Shown here: positions 24,794 through 33,568 of the stretch, one piece after another | How positions within the stretch are numbered: position 1 is the stretch's first letter | Layout of the letters: each line of letters opens with the position of its first letter | Assembly (NCBI GenBank): GCA_028288625.1 | Contig: JAQBNI010000020.1 | Location: 1-38,593, forward strand | DNA length: 38,593 bases | Source of the DNA: Bacteroidota bacterium | Lineage (GTDB): Bacteria; Bacteroidota; Bacteroidia; Chitinophagales; JADIYW01 | Direction: 5' to 3' | Program-made: the position numbers and the translations under genes | Notes under the pieces: generated by a model | The model's input: the letters and a program-made list of their open reading frames with translations, nothing else | What the model was told of the DNA's origin: nothing | The model's database searches: none

Positions 24794-25372
24794 TTAATAG
24801 TATTCAGACAAATATGTAATTAATTTTTTTGTGGCAATGCCGCGATGGCTAATGGCAGATTTCTCTTCCAAAACCAGTTCTGCCAGCGTTCTTCCGTCGG
24901 GTAAAACAAATACGGGATCATAGCCAAATCCATGTAAACCCGTTTTATCGAAACCTATTGTTCCCTTCAGTATGCCGGTGAACTGATGCTGTACACCATC
25001 AATGATCAATGTGATCACCGTTTTAAACTGTGCTGCCCTGTTTTTTATCCCCTTCATATTTTGGAGTAATTTATCCATGTTTTTATTTGCATCCTTTTCT
25101 TCACCTGCATAACGTGCACTATATACACCCGGTTCTCCATTCAATGCTTCAACTTCCAGCCCTGTATCTTCAGAAAAACAATTCACTTTAAACTTTTGAA
25201 AAATGTATTCCGCTTTTTCTATCGAATTATCTTCGATTGTATCGTGTGTCTCAGGTAACTCCTCATTACATCCGATCTCATTCAGTTTTTTTATCGTAAA
25301 TTGTCCGGAAAGTAAGATCTCTATCTCCCTGATCTTGTTCTCATTGTTGGTTGCAAAAACAATTTCTTTCAT
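24794..25372 (-). CDS. rdgB: XTP/dITP pyrophosphatase (RdgB/HAM1)
   Basis: Hydrolyses non-canonical purine triphosphates (XTP, dITP, ITP) to the monophosphate and pyrophosphate, keeping them out of nucleic acids. The 192-residue protein shows all family motifs: FATNNENKIREI at the N-terminus, CFSEDTGLEVEALNGEPGVY, SARYAGE, GFGYDPVFVLPDGRTLAEL and KSAISHRG. The length is normal. Its ATG overlaps the upstream gene's TGA as ATGA, so it is translated together with that small unknown protein. Confidence 0.93.
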   Translation of the reverse strand: MKEIVFATNNENKIREIEILLSGQFTIKKLNEIGCNEELPETHDTIEDNSIEKAEYIFQKFKVNCFSEDTGLEVEALNGEPGVYSARYAGEEKDANKNMDKLLQNMKGIKNRAAQFKTVITLIIDGVQHQFTGILKGTIGFDKTGLHGFGYDPVFVLPDGRTLAELVLEEKSAISHRGIATKKLITYLSEYY

Positions 25373-25797
25373 TTTGCAGGCTTAAAAGATAGTTGTATTT
25401 GTTCCCAAAGCCTGTTTTTTAAGTCCTTTTTTTGCTCTAAAATTTCCGGTGCGTCTACTTTTAAAAATTCTATATTGGAAACATTTAATATCTTATATGG
25501 AGTAGCATCAAAATTTATTCCAATCTCATTTTCTTTCACCCCAAATAAAAAACATTTTTTAAGTGTCAACGTTTTTTTCAATTCTGAAAGCCTTACAGGC
25601 TGTTCGGAAATATCTATGAAAAGAAAATTTTCGAGCTTAAGCTTTAATCCGTTACAGATCATTTTTTCCAGCAGACTGCGTTGAATTTCCGCTATAGCCG
25701 CATCCTTATCTTTTTTATAAAAAACGACGTAACCTGCGAATTCTGCCGGCACCAGAATGCCGCCTGAGTTTTTTAGAACGAAAAAGTTATTCATCAA
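25369..25797 (-). CDS. Unknown 142-aa protein coupled to rdgB
   Basis: A soluble, mixed alpha/beta protein without signal peptide or membrane segment. Notable stretches are GGILVPAEFAGYVVFYKKDK near the N-terminus, KCFLFGVKENEIGINFDATP in the middle and a basic, helical C-terminus. The central FGV...IGI pattern is distinctive, but I cannot tie it to a named family. It is the first gene of a two-gene unit, with a 4-bp overlap into rdgB. Either of two adjacent ATGs (25797 or 25794) could be the start. Confidence 0.65.
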   Translation of the reverse strand: MMNNFFVLKNSGGILVPAEFAGYVVFYKKDKDAAIAEIQRSLLEKMICNGLKLKLENFLFIDISEQPVRLSELKKTLTLKKCFLFGVKENEIGINFDATPYKILNVSNIEFLKVDAPEILEQKKDLKNRLWEQIQLSFKPAK

Positions 25798-25874
25798 TTC
25801 AATTTAATCTTAATTTATCAATTGGATTCCAATTTAAAACGCTTTTTTCGTTACTTTGCAATTAAATCGATTTT

Positions 25875-26957
25875 ATGTCAACTCAAGTTATGGAATTGGA
25901 AACATTACCTATAGTGATCGAAAAAGTAAAAGAGAGTAAATTGTCAAAGATCGACTTTAACAATCTGCCTTTCGGTAAAACTTTTTCAGACCACATGATG
26001 GTTTGCGAATACTACGACGGCAAATGGCAGTCTGCAAAAATTCAGCCTTACGGAAATATATCCATCAGCCCGGCATGTAATGTTTTTCATTACGGGCAAG
26101 CGGTTTTTGAAGGCATGAAAGCATATTATAAGGAAGATGAAAGCGGCATTGTTTTATTCCGTCCGGAAGAAAACTGGAAGCGCTTAAACAAGTCTGCAGT
26201 GCGCATGTCTATGCCTCAGGTTCCCGAAGAATTATTTATGGAAGGTATCAAGCAATTGATAGAACTGGATAAGGCATTTATTCCTGCACAGGAAGGAAGC
26301 TCACTATACATCCGACCGTTTATTATAGGCACGGAACCGTTTATCGGCGTAAGAACTTCTGACCGTTATTTATTTTGCATCATCATCGGTCCTACCGGTC
26401 CGTATTACGGAGAACCTATTTCCGTTTTGGTGTACGATACTTTTATCCGCGCAACAAAGGGCGGCTACGGCAATGCAAAGGCTGCAGGAAATTATGCAGG
26501 CACTTTATATCCTGTGGAGCAGGCAAAAAAATTAGGTTATAAAGATGTGTTGTGGCTCGATGGCGAACATAAAAAATATGCGAATGAAGTTGGCACAATG
26601 AATATCTTTTTTGTGATCGATGGAAAACTGATCACTCCTGAAACCGATGGAACAATACTGGAAGGTATTACAAGAGACAGTGTAATTAAAATCGCAAAAG
26701 ATTTCGGGTATACTGTTGAAGAGCGCCCGATCTCTATTGATGAAATTGTTGATGCGCATGACAGCGGGAAGCTCACTGAAATGTTTGGCGTAGGAACTGC
26801 AGCGGTAATAAATCCTATCAATCGCTTTGGATACAAGGGCAAAGATTATTTGCTGGATGAAAATAAATTTGTCATTGCGCAGCAATTAAAAAAAGAACTG
26901 GTATCCATTCAAAAATGCATTATCGAAGACCGCTTCGGATGGGTTGTGGAAGTGTAA
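25875..26957 (+). CDS. ilvE: Branched-chain amino acid aminotransferase
   Basis: A PLP-dependent fold-type IV transaminase that interconverts leucine, isoleucine and valine with their 2-oxoacids. At 360 residues it belongs to the longer, mitochondrial-BCAT-like class. Lys202 in GNAKAAGNYA is the PLP lysine, equivalent to CKMGGNYG in the human enzyme. Other family segments are NVFHYGQAVFEGMKAY, LYIRPFIIGTEP and EVGTMNIFFVIDGKLITP. It stands alone, divergent from the rdgB pair, with the protease gene 41 bp behind it. This enzyme also supplies the oxoacids for iso-branched fatty acids typical of Bacteroidota. Confidence 0.93.
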   Translation: MSTQVMELETLPIVIEKVKESKLSKIDFNNLPFGKTFSDHMMVCEYYDGKWQSAKIQPYGNISISPACNVFHYGQAVFEGMKAYYKEDESGIVLFRPEENWKRLNKSAVRMSMPQVPEELFMEGIKQLIELDKAFIPAQEGSSLYIRPFIIGTEPFIGVRTSDRYLFCIIIGPTGPYYGEPISVLVYDTFIRATKGGYGNAKAAGNYAGTLYPVEQAKKLGYKDVLWLDGEHKKYANEVGTMNIFFVIDGKLITPETDGTILEGITRDSVIKIAKDFGYTVEERPISIDEIVDAHDSGKLTEMFGVGTAAVINPINRFGYKGKDYLLDENKFVIAQQLKKELVSIQKCIIEDRFGWVVEV

Positions 26958-26998
26958 TTCTCTCTTATAAATTTTACTGTCACGAATATTTTAATCAT

Positions 26999-28846
26999 AT
27001 GAAGCTTTTTACCTTCTGCATCATTGCATTTGTATTTGGTTGTGTGTTTCCGTTATTTTCTCAGGATAATTTACCATGCGCAAATGAAAAATTTCAGCAA
27101 CAGCAATTAATTGATCCAGTATATAAAAAGGAATTTGATAAAGTAAATAATGCGATCATTAGCGGAATGAACAAACCTGCTGCAGGCCACCCGGTTTATA
27201 CTATTCCAATCGCAGTGCATGTTTTACATTTAGGTGAACCTATTGGAACCGGTAGCAATATCTCTGATCAGCAAATTATTGATGCAGTTCGCGGTGCAAA
27301 TGAAAGGTGGCGACATGTGATCGGCAATGGCTTGGATATGGAAGTGGAGTTTTGTCTCGCACAATTCGATCAGCATGGCAACCCGAGTACGGGAATTGAC
27401 AGGATCGATGCAAGTTCAATGCCGGATTATAAAGATTACGGCATCAGTTATGTTGGAGCATTAGGCGAACCGGGTTCCAATGAAGAGAATACAAAAAACC
27501 TGCTGAACTGGCCGCACAATTATGTTTTTAATATCTGGGTGGTGCACAGGATCGCGGGAGACTGGGGCGGTTACGCGTTTTTTCCTTTCACTTTTAATTA
27601 TCCGACGGATGGCGTGGTGATCACTTCGAATTCTACAACTTATTCGAGCACTACCCTCGCACATGAGCTTGGACATGGCATGGGGCTTTTTCATACTTTC
27701 CAGGGTGATGAAAATGGCTGTCCTGCAAATGATCTTTGCTTTCTCCAGGGTGACTGGGTTTGCGATACACCGCCGCATAAAAAACCCGATTGTGGTGCCA
27801 GCGCTAATTGCTCCAATAACCCGGACAGCGTTTTGATCAATGCATACAAAAACTATATGAGTTATTGCGGCGGTAGAGACCGTTTTACGCCGGGACAAAA
27901 AGAAAGATCGCGTCTTGCGATTAAATCTTCTACACGGGTTGACTTGCTTCGCTCATATGCGTGCAGCGGTCCGCCTTGCGATACTGCTTTTACACAAATT
28001 AATTCGAGAACCTGCAATCCGGCAAATGCAGGTATTCACATTGATACATTATTAACTTCAAAAGGCTGCGATAGTATTGTGAAAATAATTACAGCTTATA
28101 TTCCGCCTGTTGCCACGCAGCTTTCTGCGCAAACTTGCGATGTTTCAGCTGCGGGAATACATTTTGATACTTTAACTTCTTCAATGGGATGTGACAGTAT
28201 TGTGAAAACAACGACCACTTTTATTTCACCCGTAACCACACAGCTTAGCGCGCAATCCTGCGATGTTTCGGCAACGGGGATACACGCTGATACTTTAGCA
28301 GCTTCAAGGGGATGCGACAGTATTGTAATCACAACTACTTCTCTTATTTCTGCCGCTGTTGCAGATTTTAATTTTTTACAAAATGTATTTACTGTGACGT
28401 TTCATAACAACTCACAAAATGGAAATAATTATTACTGGAATTTCGGGGATGATTCTACTTCAACAGAAGCAGAACCTGTTCATCAATATCTTCAGGCAGG
28501 TTCTTACAATGTTTCATTGATCGCACAAAATACCTGCGGAACAGATACAGCTCATTCTACCGTAGACATATTCTTAACCGGTATAAAAAACCACCACAAT
28601 TTAAATTCGCTTCGTATTTACCCCAACCCCAATAGCGGAAGCTTTACGTTTGATATGGATATTAAAGAATCTTTCATTGCAGAGATCATTAATACGCTTG
28701 GGCAAATTGTTGAACGCCAATTTTTATCTGCAGGAAAACAACATAACATATCACTTCACAAAATTATTCCGAAAGGAATTTATCAACTTCGCATAAGAAG
28801 AGATAATGGGGAGATCTCAGGTGAAACTCAATTCAGTATTCATTAA
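26999..28846 (+). CDS. T9SS-secreted M43 (pappalysin-like) metalloprotease
   Basis: A 615-residue secreted protein starting at the ATG at 26999, which opens a good signal peptide (MKLFTFCIIAFVFGCVFPLF). The frame is open back to 26915 but that overlaps ilvE. The zinc motif HELGHGMGLFH begins at His222, with His226 and His232 as further ligands and Glu223 as catalyst; the Met-turn is YMSYCGG near 287. Three ~41-residue repeats follow (about 335-455), each with C-x8-G-I-H and GCDSIV, then a PKD domain with YYWNFGDDSTS. From about 537 there is a type A T9SS sorting domain (RIYPNPNSGSFTFDM to the end). Expected to be cut and anchored or released at the cell surface. Confidence 0.9.
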   Translation: MKLFTFCIIAFVFGCVFPLFSQDNLPCANEKFQQQQLIDPVYKKEFDKVNNAIISGMNKPAAGHPVYTIPIAVHVLHLGEPIGTGSNISDQQIIDAVRGANERWRHVIGNGLDMEVEFCLAQFDQHGNPSTGIDRIDASSMPDYKDYGISYVGALGEPGSNEENTKNLLNWPHNYVFNIWVVHRIAGDWGGYAFFPFTFNYPTDGVVITSNSTTYSSTTLAHELGHGMGLFHTFQGDENGCPANDLCFLQGDWVCDTPPHKKPDCGASANCSNNPDSVLINAYKNYMSYCGGRDRFTPGQKERSRLAIKSSTRVDLLRSYACSGPPCDTAFTQINSRTCNPANAGIHIDTLLTSKGCDSIVKIITAYIPPVATQLSAQTCDVSAAGIHFDTLTSSMGCDSIVKTTTTFISPVTTQLSAQSCDVSATGIHADTLAASRGCDSIVITTTSLISAAVADFNFLQNVFTVTFHNNSQNGNNYYWNFGDDSTSTEAEPVHQYLQAGSYNVSLIAQNTCGTDTAHSTVDIFLTGIKNHHNLNSLRIYPNPNSGSFTFDMDIKESFIAEIINTLGQIVERQFLSAGKQHNISLHKIIPKGIYQLRIRRDNGEISGETQFSIH

Positions 28847-29001
28847 ATTTTGCAGGTTAAAACTTCGCTGCTATTATTCTCACAACTATTTTATTTTTAG
28901 ATCATTAATTTAAATAAGGCAATAAATACCTTAATAACGTTACTTATTTGTATTTTATTTAATGAAGGAATTGCGCTATATTTCTAATTCAAGGTAAATT
29001 T

Positions 29002-32000
29002 ATGAAGCGCTATCTTATCCTGGTTATTTTATTTTCTGTTACAACTGAAAAAATTCATGCACAATATGTAATTCCCGATTCAGCGTTTGCTGCCTATTTA
29101 ACTTACCTGTACCCCGATTGCATGAGCGGAAAAACACTTGATACGAATTGCAGTGCATTGGTTGATACGGCTCAATTATATGTCAGTTTGTATTCCGCCA
29201 TTCATTCGTTGGATGGAATCAAATATTTAAAAAAGCTGAAGCGGTTGCAGTGCAGCAGCATGGAACTTACTGAGCTGGCGGAACTACCGCCTTCCCTCGA
29301 GGATCTTGAGGCATATGCCAATCACTTAACTTCGTTACCGGATCTTCCGCACACATTAAAAATATTAAATTGCGGCGACAATTTGTTGACTGCCATACCC
29401 GCACTACCTGATTCTCTAGACTATATCCAATGCTATCAGAACTTATTGACTTCATTCCCTGCATTGCCAAACACAATCCATCATTTAAGATTCGAAAAAA
29501 ATCAAATTAGCGTTCTGCCTGTCTTACCTGATTCTTTATACTTTTTGGGTGCCCGGGAAAATAAAATTACAACGTTGCCGCCGCTCCCGTCACACCTTCA
29601 TGATTTAGACGTGAGTGAAAATCAGCTAACATCATTGCCGGCATTACCTCCTTTGTTGGTCAATTTTTATTTTGATCACAATAATATCAGCAGTTTACCG
29701 GTGTTGCCTGACAGCATTGTTAATTTAAACGGAGCACGAAACCATCTGACATCATTACCACCTCTGCCGGTCAATCTTGAAAATTTATATTTAGTCCATA
29801 ATGACCTGACGAGTATTCCAACGCTGCCAAATAAAATATACAGGTTGATTCTTGACAGTAACTATATCACATCATTACCATCTTTACCTGAATCATTAGG
29901 GTGGTTATATGTAAATAATAATGAACTGATCAGCATACCCACGTTGCCTTCACGCTTCAGTGACCTCTATTGCAACCATAATCATCTTACTTCATTACCT
30001 GCTTTGCCAACTTCCTTGCTTGATCTCGATTGCAGCTACAATAATATTGCGGAACTTCCAACGTTACCTCCATATATATTAACGCTCTATTGCCAGCATA
30101 ACCAGCTTAGCGATCTGCCTCTTTTGCGAAGTGAAATGTGGAACCTTGACTGCAGTAATAATAAAATCACACATCTCAGTAGTATTCCGTCGCTTGAATT
30201 TTCAGGATTTAAATGCGATTCAAATTTACTGACCAGTCTTCCTGCGATCCCTATGTATACAACGAGCATTTCCTGTAATCATAATCTATTGACCTCTTTG
30301 CCTGAATTTCCTGACGGTATGACTTTTATATCGTGCAACGACAATCAATTGACGAGTTTAATATTACCTGTTTCAGGAGTAACCTATTTGAGCTGTGCTT
30401 ATAATAAACTAACGTCGTTGCCTGCTTTGCCACCTATGAGAGTTTTGGATTGCAGTCACAATTTACTCAGTACGTTACCAGATCTGCCCGATTCCCTGCG
30501 TGAATTAAATTGCACTTATAATCCGTTAAGCTGCTTACCTGAATTTCCTCCGTTTCTTGGTATTCCGGGTGAATATTATTTTCCGGATTACATCAGATCC
30601 ATTGGAGGGCTTTATGTAAAACACACAAACATAAGCTGTTTTGCTCGCGTACCTGATGTTACTGCAGTTGTAGATACGTTACTTCCTGTTTGCACAAACC
30701 TCTCCGATATTTGTAATGTGCATCCTACCATGAGCGGAAGAATTTACTGGGATAAAAATTACAATAATCAATATGATTTCCCGGAACCATTCCTTTCTGA
30801 CCAAATAATAAAAGTGAGCCCGGGCAATTGGACAAGCAATAGTGATCAGAATGGACTATATCACGTGAAGCTGGATACGAATATAGAAAACACCATCAGG
30901 TGTTATTCTACACTGAATTATGCTAGTATTTTCCCTTCCAATTATAGTATATCTCCAACCACTCTGGAGAATGTACCGGGATCATATGATTTTGCAATTC
31001 AGATACCCCCGGGAATTTATGATCTCGAAGCAGGACTCGCATCCGGAGTTGCACGCCCCGGGTTTCTTACGAATGTAACGGTGACCATCAGTAATACGGG
31101 AACTGAAGATCAATCTGATATTATTTTAAAGCTGAAAAAACCCACAGGCTTTGATGTTTACAGTTCAAGTATAACACCATCATTGATTGTTGACGATACA
31201 CTTATTTGGGAAAACTTTTCACTGGAACATTTTAAAAACACTTCCTTCCAGGTTACGTTACAGGTTCCTCAGAATGCAACAATCAATTCTCTGGCAGAAT
31301 ATGAAGCATGGGCATATGGTGTAAATGGAGATACGACACCCGCGAACAATTATGCGCGATGGACAGAAGCAATACGAGGCTCGTATGATCCGAATGATAA
31401 GGTCGTTAATAAAAATGTTTTATCATCAACTTATTCGGATTCAGACAGACTTATATATACCATTCGATTTCAAAATACCGGCACAGATACAGCATTCACA
31501 GTAATTGTCCGAGATACCATTTCTTCTATGCTGGATATTTCGTCATTAAAAATAATTAATGCGAGCCATCCGTATCAATTGATCATAAGAGATAAAAATA
31601 TAGTCGAAATAGCATTTTCGAATATTCAATTGCCCGATTCAATCCACGATGAGACAGCTTCTCATGGTTTTGTTCAATTATCTTTAAAACCACGAAACGG
31701 TCTGCAGGTAAACGACGAGATTAACAACTCCGCATCCATTTTATTTGATTATAACTCTCCGGTAAAAACTAACACTGCACGCACGAGTGTACAAATTATT
31801 ATTGGGGTGATGAATATGTCCAAACTCTCATTCAAACTTTTTCCTAACCCTGCTGCGGAAAAAATTATTGTGGAATTACCTTCCTCTGAAAATTGCAATT
31901 GGCAGTTAACGGATATCAGCGGAAAAATGATATTGCGAAATTCTATAAACGGCAAAAAACAATTTGATATTAATGTTGCTGGTATTCACGAGGGAACTTA

Positions 32001-32061
32001 TATTTTATCAATGGAAGTAAACGATAACTTCTCCTCATCAAAAATTATTATTGTGCGATAA
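29002..32061 (+). CDS. T9SS-secreted protein with ~21 IpaH/YopM-like leucine-rich repeats
   Basis: A 1019-residue secreted protein with a signal peptide ending IHAQ near residue 21. From about residue 92 to 519 there are about 21 leucine-rich repeats of 20 residues, of the form LPxLPxxLxxLxxxxNxLTS, the short bacterial class known from YopM and IpaH. Next comes a SdrD-B-like or CNA-like segment (GRIYWDKNYNNQYDF at about 578), a DUF11-like beta-sandwich (VTVTISNTGTEDQSD) and a DUF7619-like domain opening GSYDPNDKVV at about 793. The final ~77 residues (FKLFPNPAAEKIIVELP onward) are a T9SS sorting domain. No catalytic domain is evident, so it is probably a binding or adhesion protein. A hairpin terminator follows immediately. 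Confidence 0.88.
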   Translation: MKRYLILVILFSVTTEKIHAQYVIPDSAFAAYLTYLYPDCMSGKTLDTNCSALVDTAQLYVSLYSAIHSLDGIKYLKKLKRLQCSSMELTELAELPPSLEDLEAYANHLTSLPDLPHTLKILNCGDNLLTAIPALPDSLDYIQCYQNLLTSFPALPNTIHHLRFEKNQISVLPVLPDSLYFLGARENKITTLPPLPSHLHDLDVSENQLTSLPALPPLLVNFYFDHNNISSLPVLPDSIVNLNGARNHLTSLPPLPVNLENLYLVHNDLTSIPTLPNKIYRLILDSNYITSLPSLPESLGWLYVNNNELISIPTLPSRFSDLYCNHNHLTSLPALPTSLLDLDCSYNNIAELPTLPPYILTLYCQHNQLSDLPLLRSEMWNLDCSNNKITHLSSIPSLEFSGFKCDSNLLTSLPAIPMYTTSISCNHNLLTSLPEFPDGMTFISCNDNQLTSLILPVSGVTYLSCAYNKLTSLPALPPMRVLDCSHNLLSTLPDLPDSLRELNCTYNPLSCLPEFPPFLGIPGEYYFPDYIRSIGGLYVKHTNISCFARVPDVTAVVDTLLPVCTNLSDICNVHPTMSGRIYWDKNYNNQYDFPEPFLSDQIIKVSPGNWTSNSDQNGLYHVKLDTNIENTIRCYSTLNYASIFPSNYSISPTTLENVPGSYDFAIQIPPGIYDLEAGLASGVARPGFLTNVTVTISNTGTEDQSDIILKLKKPTGFDVYSSSITPSLIVDDTLIWENFSLEHFKNTSFQVTLQVPQNATINSLAEYEAWAYGVNGDTTPANNYARWTEAIRGSYDPNDKVVNKNVLSSTYSDSDRLIYTIRFQNTGTDTAFTVIVRDTISSMLDISSLKIINASHPYQLIIRDKNIVEIAFSNIQLPDSIHDETASHGFVQLSLKPRNGLQVNDEINNSASILFDYNSPVKTNTARTSVQIIIGVMNMSKLSFKLFPNPAAEKIIVELPSSENCNWQLTDISGKMILRNSINGKKQFDINVAGIHEGTYILSMEVNDNFSSSKIIIVR

Positions 32062-32064
32062 AAA

Positions 32065-32090
32065 AATCCCGGACCAAGCCGGGATTTTAT
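32065..32090. terminator. Rho-independent terminator between the LRR gene and the aldehyde dehydrogenase gene
   Basis: AATCCCGG (32065-32072) pairs with CCGGGATT (32079-32086) around ACCAAG. An A-run lies before it and a T-rich run after it. Its position between convergent genes lets it serve both strands. Confidence 0.8.
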
Positions 32091-32119
32091 TTGTAACCAT
32101 TTTGTTTCGGGTTTGCCCG

Positions 32120-33544
32120 TTACATAAACCAGCCAATCATTTTTTTAATGAATTTTGTTCCTCCTGCAGAATAAGGCGGGAATCGCTGTTTGAAATCACT
32201 TAATGTAGATTTTTTAAGAACCCCTTTTAAATGACTGAAGGTATCGAAGCTCAATTTACCGTGATATGCACCAATGCCACTCTCTCCTACTCCGCCGAAT
32301 GGCAATTCAAACTGACCGACATGCATTAAACATTCGTTAATAGAAGCATTTCCTGATGATGTTTCATTGAGAATTCTATCCTGGTAATTTTTATCGCCTG
32401 AGAAAATATACAATGCGAGCGGCTTATTGCGGGAGTTAACAAAATTGATGGCTTCATCTAATTTTTCATAAGTGATTATAGGTAATATGGGACCGAAGAT
32501 CTCTGCCTGCATGATCGGATCATCCACATTCACGCCATCAATTAAAGTGGGTGCAATGTAAAGATCTTTAATATCTGTTTGTCCGCCCATCAGCACGTTT
32601 CCTTTCTCCAGTAATTTCGTTAAACGTAGAAAATGTTTTTCATTGATGATCCTGCCGAGATCATTGCTCAGCTGCGGATTTTCTCCAAAAAATTCCTTTG
32701 TAGTTTTCGTGAATTGCTCTACAAATTTTTGTTTTGCTTTTTTATCTACCAAAACATAATCCGGCGCTACGCAGGTTTGTCCTGTATTCGTAAACTTACC
32801 CCACACCATTCTTTTAATTCCCCAGTTTGTATTAAATGTTTCATCTACAAACAATGGACTTTTCCCTCCGAGCTCCAAAGTGACCGGCGTCAGATGTTTT
32901 GCAGCTGCCTGGTAAATCTGTCTTCCCACTTCAGGACTTCCTGTAAAAAATATGTAATCGAATCGTTGCTCTAATAATTCGTTGCTTTGAGAAATATCGG
33001 TCAGTACAACTTTAAGAAATTTTTCCTCAAAATTTTCATTGATCATTTTTTCCATGATCTTCGCGGTATGCTCTGACATGCGTGAAGGTCTGATCACGCA
33101 GGTATTCCCGGCAGATACAGCTCCGATCACGGGCGATAAAGCCAGCTGTAAAGGATAATTCCACGGAGCAATAATATAGGTTACACCATAAGGCTCTGCC
33201 TGTATCCATGAACTTCCGATCTGGTGAAACAGCGGCGTTTTTACTTTACGCGGTTTTGCAAGCGATCTTATTGAACTCAGTGTATGATCAATATCGGCGA
33301 TCAGGAAACCGATCTCCGTTCCGTACGCTTCCATAGGAGATTTATTCAGATCTTTTTTCAGCGCATCCATAATGCCTTGTTCATTGTCAACAATTATTTG
33401 TCTTAATTTTTTTAATTGCTGAATTCTGAATTCTACATCCTTTGTTTTTCCGGTATTAAAAAAAGCTCTTTGTTTTGCAACCAGTGCTGCGGCATCAAAG
33501 GCTACCTGTACGGGACGTTCCATTGTTGTTGACATATTTTCCAT
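32120..33544 (-). CDS. ALDH3-like NAD(P)-dependent aldehyde dehydrogenase
   Basis: A 474-residue aldehyde dehydrogenase that oxidises an aldehyde to the acid. The motifs are complete: APWNYPLQL (126-134), FTGSPEVG (200-207), the general base Glu224 in ELGGKSP and the nucleophile Cys258 in NTGQTCVAPDY. The compact length, the absence of the long N-terminal arm and a hydrophobic C-terminal end (FIKKMIGWFM) fit the ALDH3 class, which includes fatty aldehyde dehydrogenases such as yeast Hfd1 and human ALDH3A2. The neighbour 24 bp upstream is an Mpo1-like protein, suggesting long-chain lipid aldehydes as substrate. The start could also be the ATG three codons in. Confidence 0.9.
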   Translation of the reverse strand: MENMSTTMERPVQVAFDAAALVAKQRAFFNTGKTKDVEFRIQQLKKLRQIIVDNEQGIMDALKKDLNKSPMEAYGTEIGFLIADIDHTLSSIRSLAKPRKVKTPLFHQIGSSWIQAEPYGVTYIIAPWNYPLQLALSPVIGAVSAGNTCVIRPSRMSEHTAKIMEKMINENFEEKFLKVVLTDISQSNELLEQRFDYIFFTGSPEVGRQIYQAAAKHLTPVTLELGGKSPLFVDETFNTNWGIKRMVWGKFTNTGQTCVAPDYVLVDKKAKQKFVEQFTKTTKEFFGENPQLSNDLGRIINEKHFLRLTKLLEKGNVLMGGQTDIKDLYIAPTLIDGVNVDDPIMQAEIFGPILPIITYEKLDEAINFVNSRNKPLALYIFSGDKNYQDRILNETSSGNASINECLMHVGQFELPFGGVGESGIGAYHGKLSFDTFSHLKGVLKKSTLSDFKQRFPPYSAGGTKFIKKMIGWFM

Positions 33545-33568
33545 TTTAATTGTATTGATGTAAATTGT

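Noticed and set aside
25851-25858. TTACTTTG as the ilvE promoter core
   Set aside because: One mismatch, and the nearest TTG is 26 bases away, outside the usual spacing.
26915-26998. Longer N-terminus for the M43 protease
   Set aside because: It overlaps ilvE and hides the signal peptide that begins at 26999.
27461-27898. A 145-codon open frame on the minus strand
   Set aside because: It lies opposite the catalytic domain of the M43 protease, whose zinc motif and signal peptide make the plus-strand reading certain.
29278-30560. Regular short repeats that could suggest a CRISPR or satellite array
   Set aside because: They are codons of 20-residue leucine-rich repeats in one open frame; the DNA repeats are diverged and there are no spacers.
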